From the NCBI GenBank assembly GCA_900557555.1, contig USTH01000035.1, positions 1-14,712 of the forward strand: DNA of 14,712 bases, read 5' to 3'. The notes under the pieces are model-generated. The model did not search any database. It saw only the letters and a program-made list of their open reading frames with translations, and had not been told where the DNA came from. Origin of the DNA: an uncultured Prevotellaceae bacterium (GTDB lineage: Bacteria; Bacteroidota; Bacteroidia; Bacteroidales; Bacteroidaceae). The position numbers and the translations under genes were made by a program. Of the stretch, positions 14,183 through 14,712 are shown in pieces; the stretch's first letter is position 1, and the number at the start of each line of letters is the position of its first letter.

Positions 14183-14591
14183 AGCTATAAGGGTTTATTG
14201 TTAAACATTCCGTAGTCGCTTTACGTTTAATTTGGCTTTTATACTTGTCGTACGCTGGACAAGGCATTCCTTTGAGAACCAGATGCTGCGCAGTTGTCGT
14301 GTATTGACCGTTACGTGTCCCTTCTTTTGTGCTGTGTTCTGCGTTGAGCTTCCGCTTCTGTTACTAAGATAATGTAAATCTAATGCAGAATATCAACCTT
14401 GCTTGAATATTATGCCAGTATCTATTATTAGATGATTATCAGTATTATACGCTCTAAACGGTAGAAAAGTGACAATATGGATTCTGTTTAGATACGAAAA
14501 GGTAAAGATCTAACGTTTTTTACCTTCTGTTACACCGAAATTGCAAAAATGTGGGCGATGTGGGATGGTTAGTAGTCACTCCGAATGCCTT
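14183..14591. other. 409-bp intergenic region, no gene supported
   Basis: AT-rich DNA between the start of the secreted-protein gene and the stop of the partial Abi-like gene. Beyond a hairpin at 14499-14526 nothing definite is visible. No exact TAnnTTTG box is found on the minus strand close to the 14182 start; the nearest partial match, TACCTTTTC, lies in the hairpin and is more than 300 bases away. A 29-codon plus-strand frame at 14282 has no support. Confidence 0.4.
14499..14526 (-). terminator. Possible terminator of the Abi-like gene
   Basis: AAGGTAAA (14499-14506) pairs perfectly with TTTACCTT (14519-14526). The stem extends inward by a G-T and an A-T pair to about 10 bp with an 8-nt loop. 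On the minus strand it lies 65 bases beyond the Abi-like stop codon and is followed by TTCGTATC, a weak T tail. Confidence 0.35.
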
Positions 14592-14712
14592 TTATTGCCA
14601 CTGTGGTTCGTTTTCCCAACCAGAAGGAAAACCAAGGGCAGCCATATCTATTTCTGGAAACGTAGCAAAAAGTCTGTTCATCTTATCAAGCATATCGTTA
14701 TTTGGAGATATG
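14592..14712 (-). CDS. Partial Abi family (abortive infection) protein, C-terminus
   Basis: The 3' end of a minus-strand gene cut by the window's right edge. Only 39 residues and the TAA stop are visible, reading on from position 14711. They include MLDKMNRLFATFPEI then DMAALGFPSGWENEPQW. A short helix followed by a terminal GFPxxWxxxPxW motif recalls the C-termini of AbiD/AbiF-type (Abi_2, PF07751) phage-exclusion proteins. This is recognition from a short fragment and could be wrong. Activity, start and partners lie outside the window. Confidence 0.55.
   Translation of the reverse strand, partial: ISPNNDMLDKMNRLFATFPEIDMAALGFPSGWENEPQWQ

Overview
The window looks like chromosomal DNA of a Bacteroidota bacterium, most likely order Bacteroidales and close to Prevotella. 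The evidence is the recurring promoter element TAnnTTTG (the Bacteroidota -7 box), lack of strong Shine-Dalgarno sites, a DUF4488-type secreted protein, a GIN-domain (DUF2807) lipoprotein, a secreted protein with a type IX-secretion-like C-terminus, and xerD divergent from aroQ. Base composition is moderate and fairly even. No insertion sequence, CRISPR array, rRNA gene or integrated phage was seen.

Layout. (1) 1-1811: a terminator-like hairpin, then two minus-strand genes, a DUF4488-like secreted protein and the chromosome-dimer recombinase xerD. (2) 1905-2959: aroQ (shikimate pathway) overlapping a SAM-dependent O-methyltransferase gene, plus strand. (3) 3107-5994: a tight four-gene minus-strand operon, in transcription order HAD phosphatase, ribF (FMN/FAD synthesis), CPBP membrane protease, RlpA-like wall protein. 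Its promoter lies so close to the first ATG that the mRNA may be leaderless. (4) 6364-7302: tRNA-Gln(TTG) followed by thiD (thiamine pyrimidine kinase). (5) 7408-11309: a four-gene glycan-decoration operon (GT2, LicD-like, GT4, GT2), likely acting on a surface polysaccharide or lipopolysaccharide. (6) 11454-12269: GIN-domain lipoprotein with seven regular repeats, ending at a strong bidirectional terminator. (7) 12407-14182: a secreted multidomain protein on the minus strand. (8) 14592-14712: the 3' end of a gene resembling the Abi (abortive infection) family, minus strand, cut by the window edge.

Most of this is housekeeping and envelope biology. The most unusual item is in the secreted protein at 12407-14182. 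Between its beta-rich region and its sorting-like tail it carries a segment (residues about 469-538) that aligns without gaps to the C-terminal, translation-factor-binding domain of ribosomal protein L7/L12. This is surprising in an exported protein. Other points of interest are the near-leaderless HAD-ribF promoter, the HAD/ribF pairing (a candidate for the riboflavin-pathway phosphatase), interlocked divergent promoters between xerD and aroQ, a 16-bp motif repeated just downstream of two unrelated genes, and spaced repeats upstream of the GIN gene.
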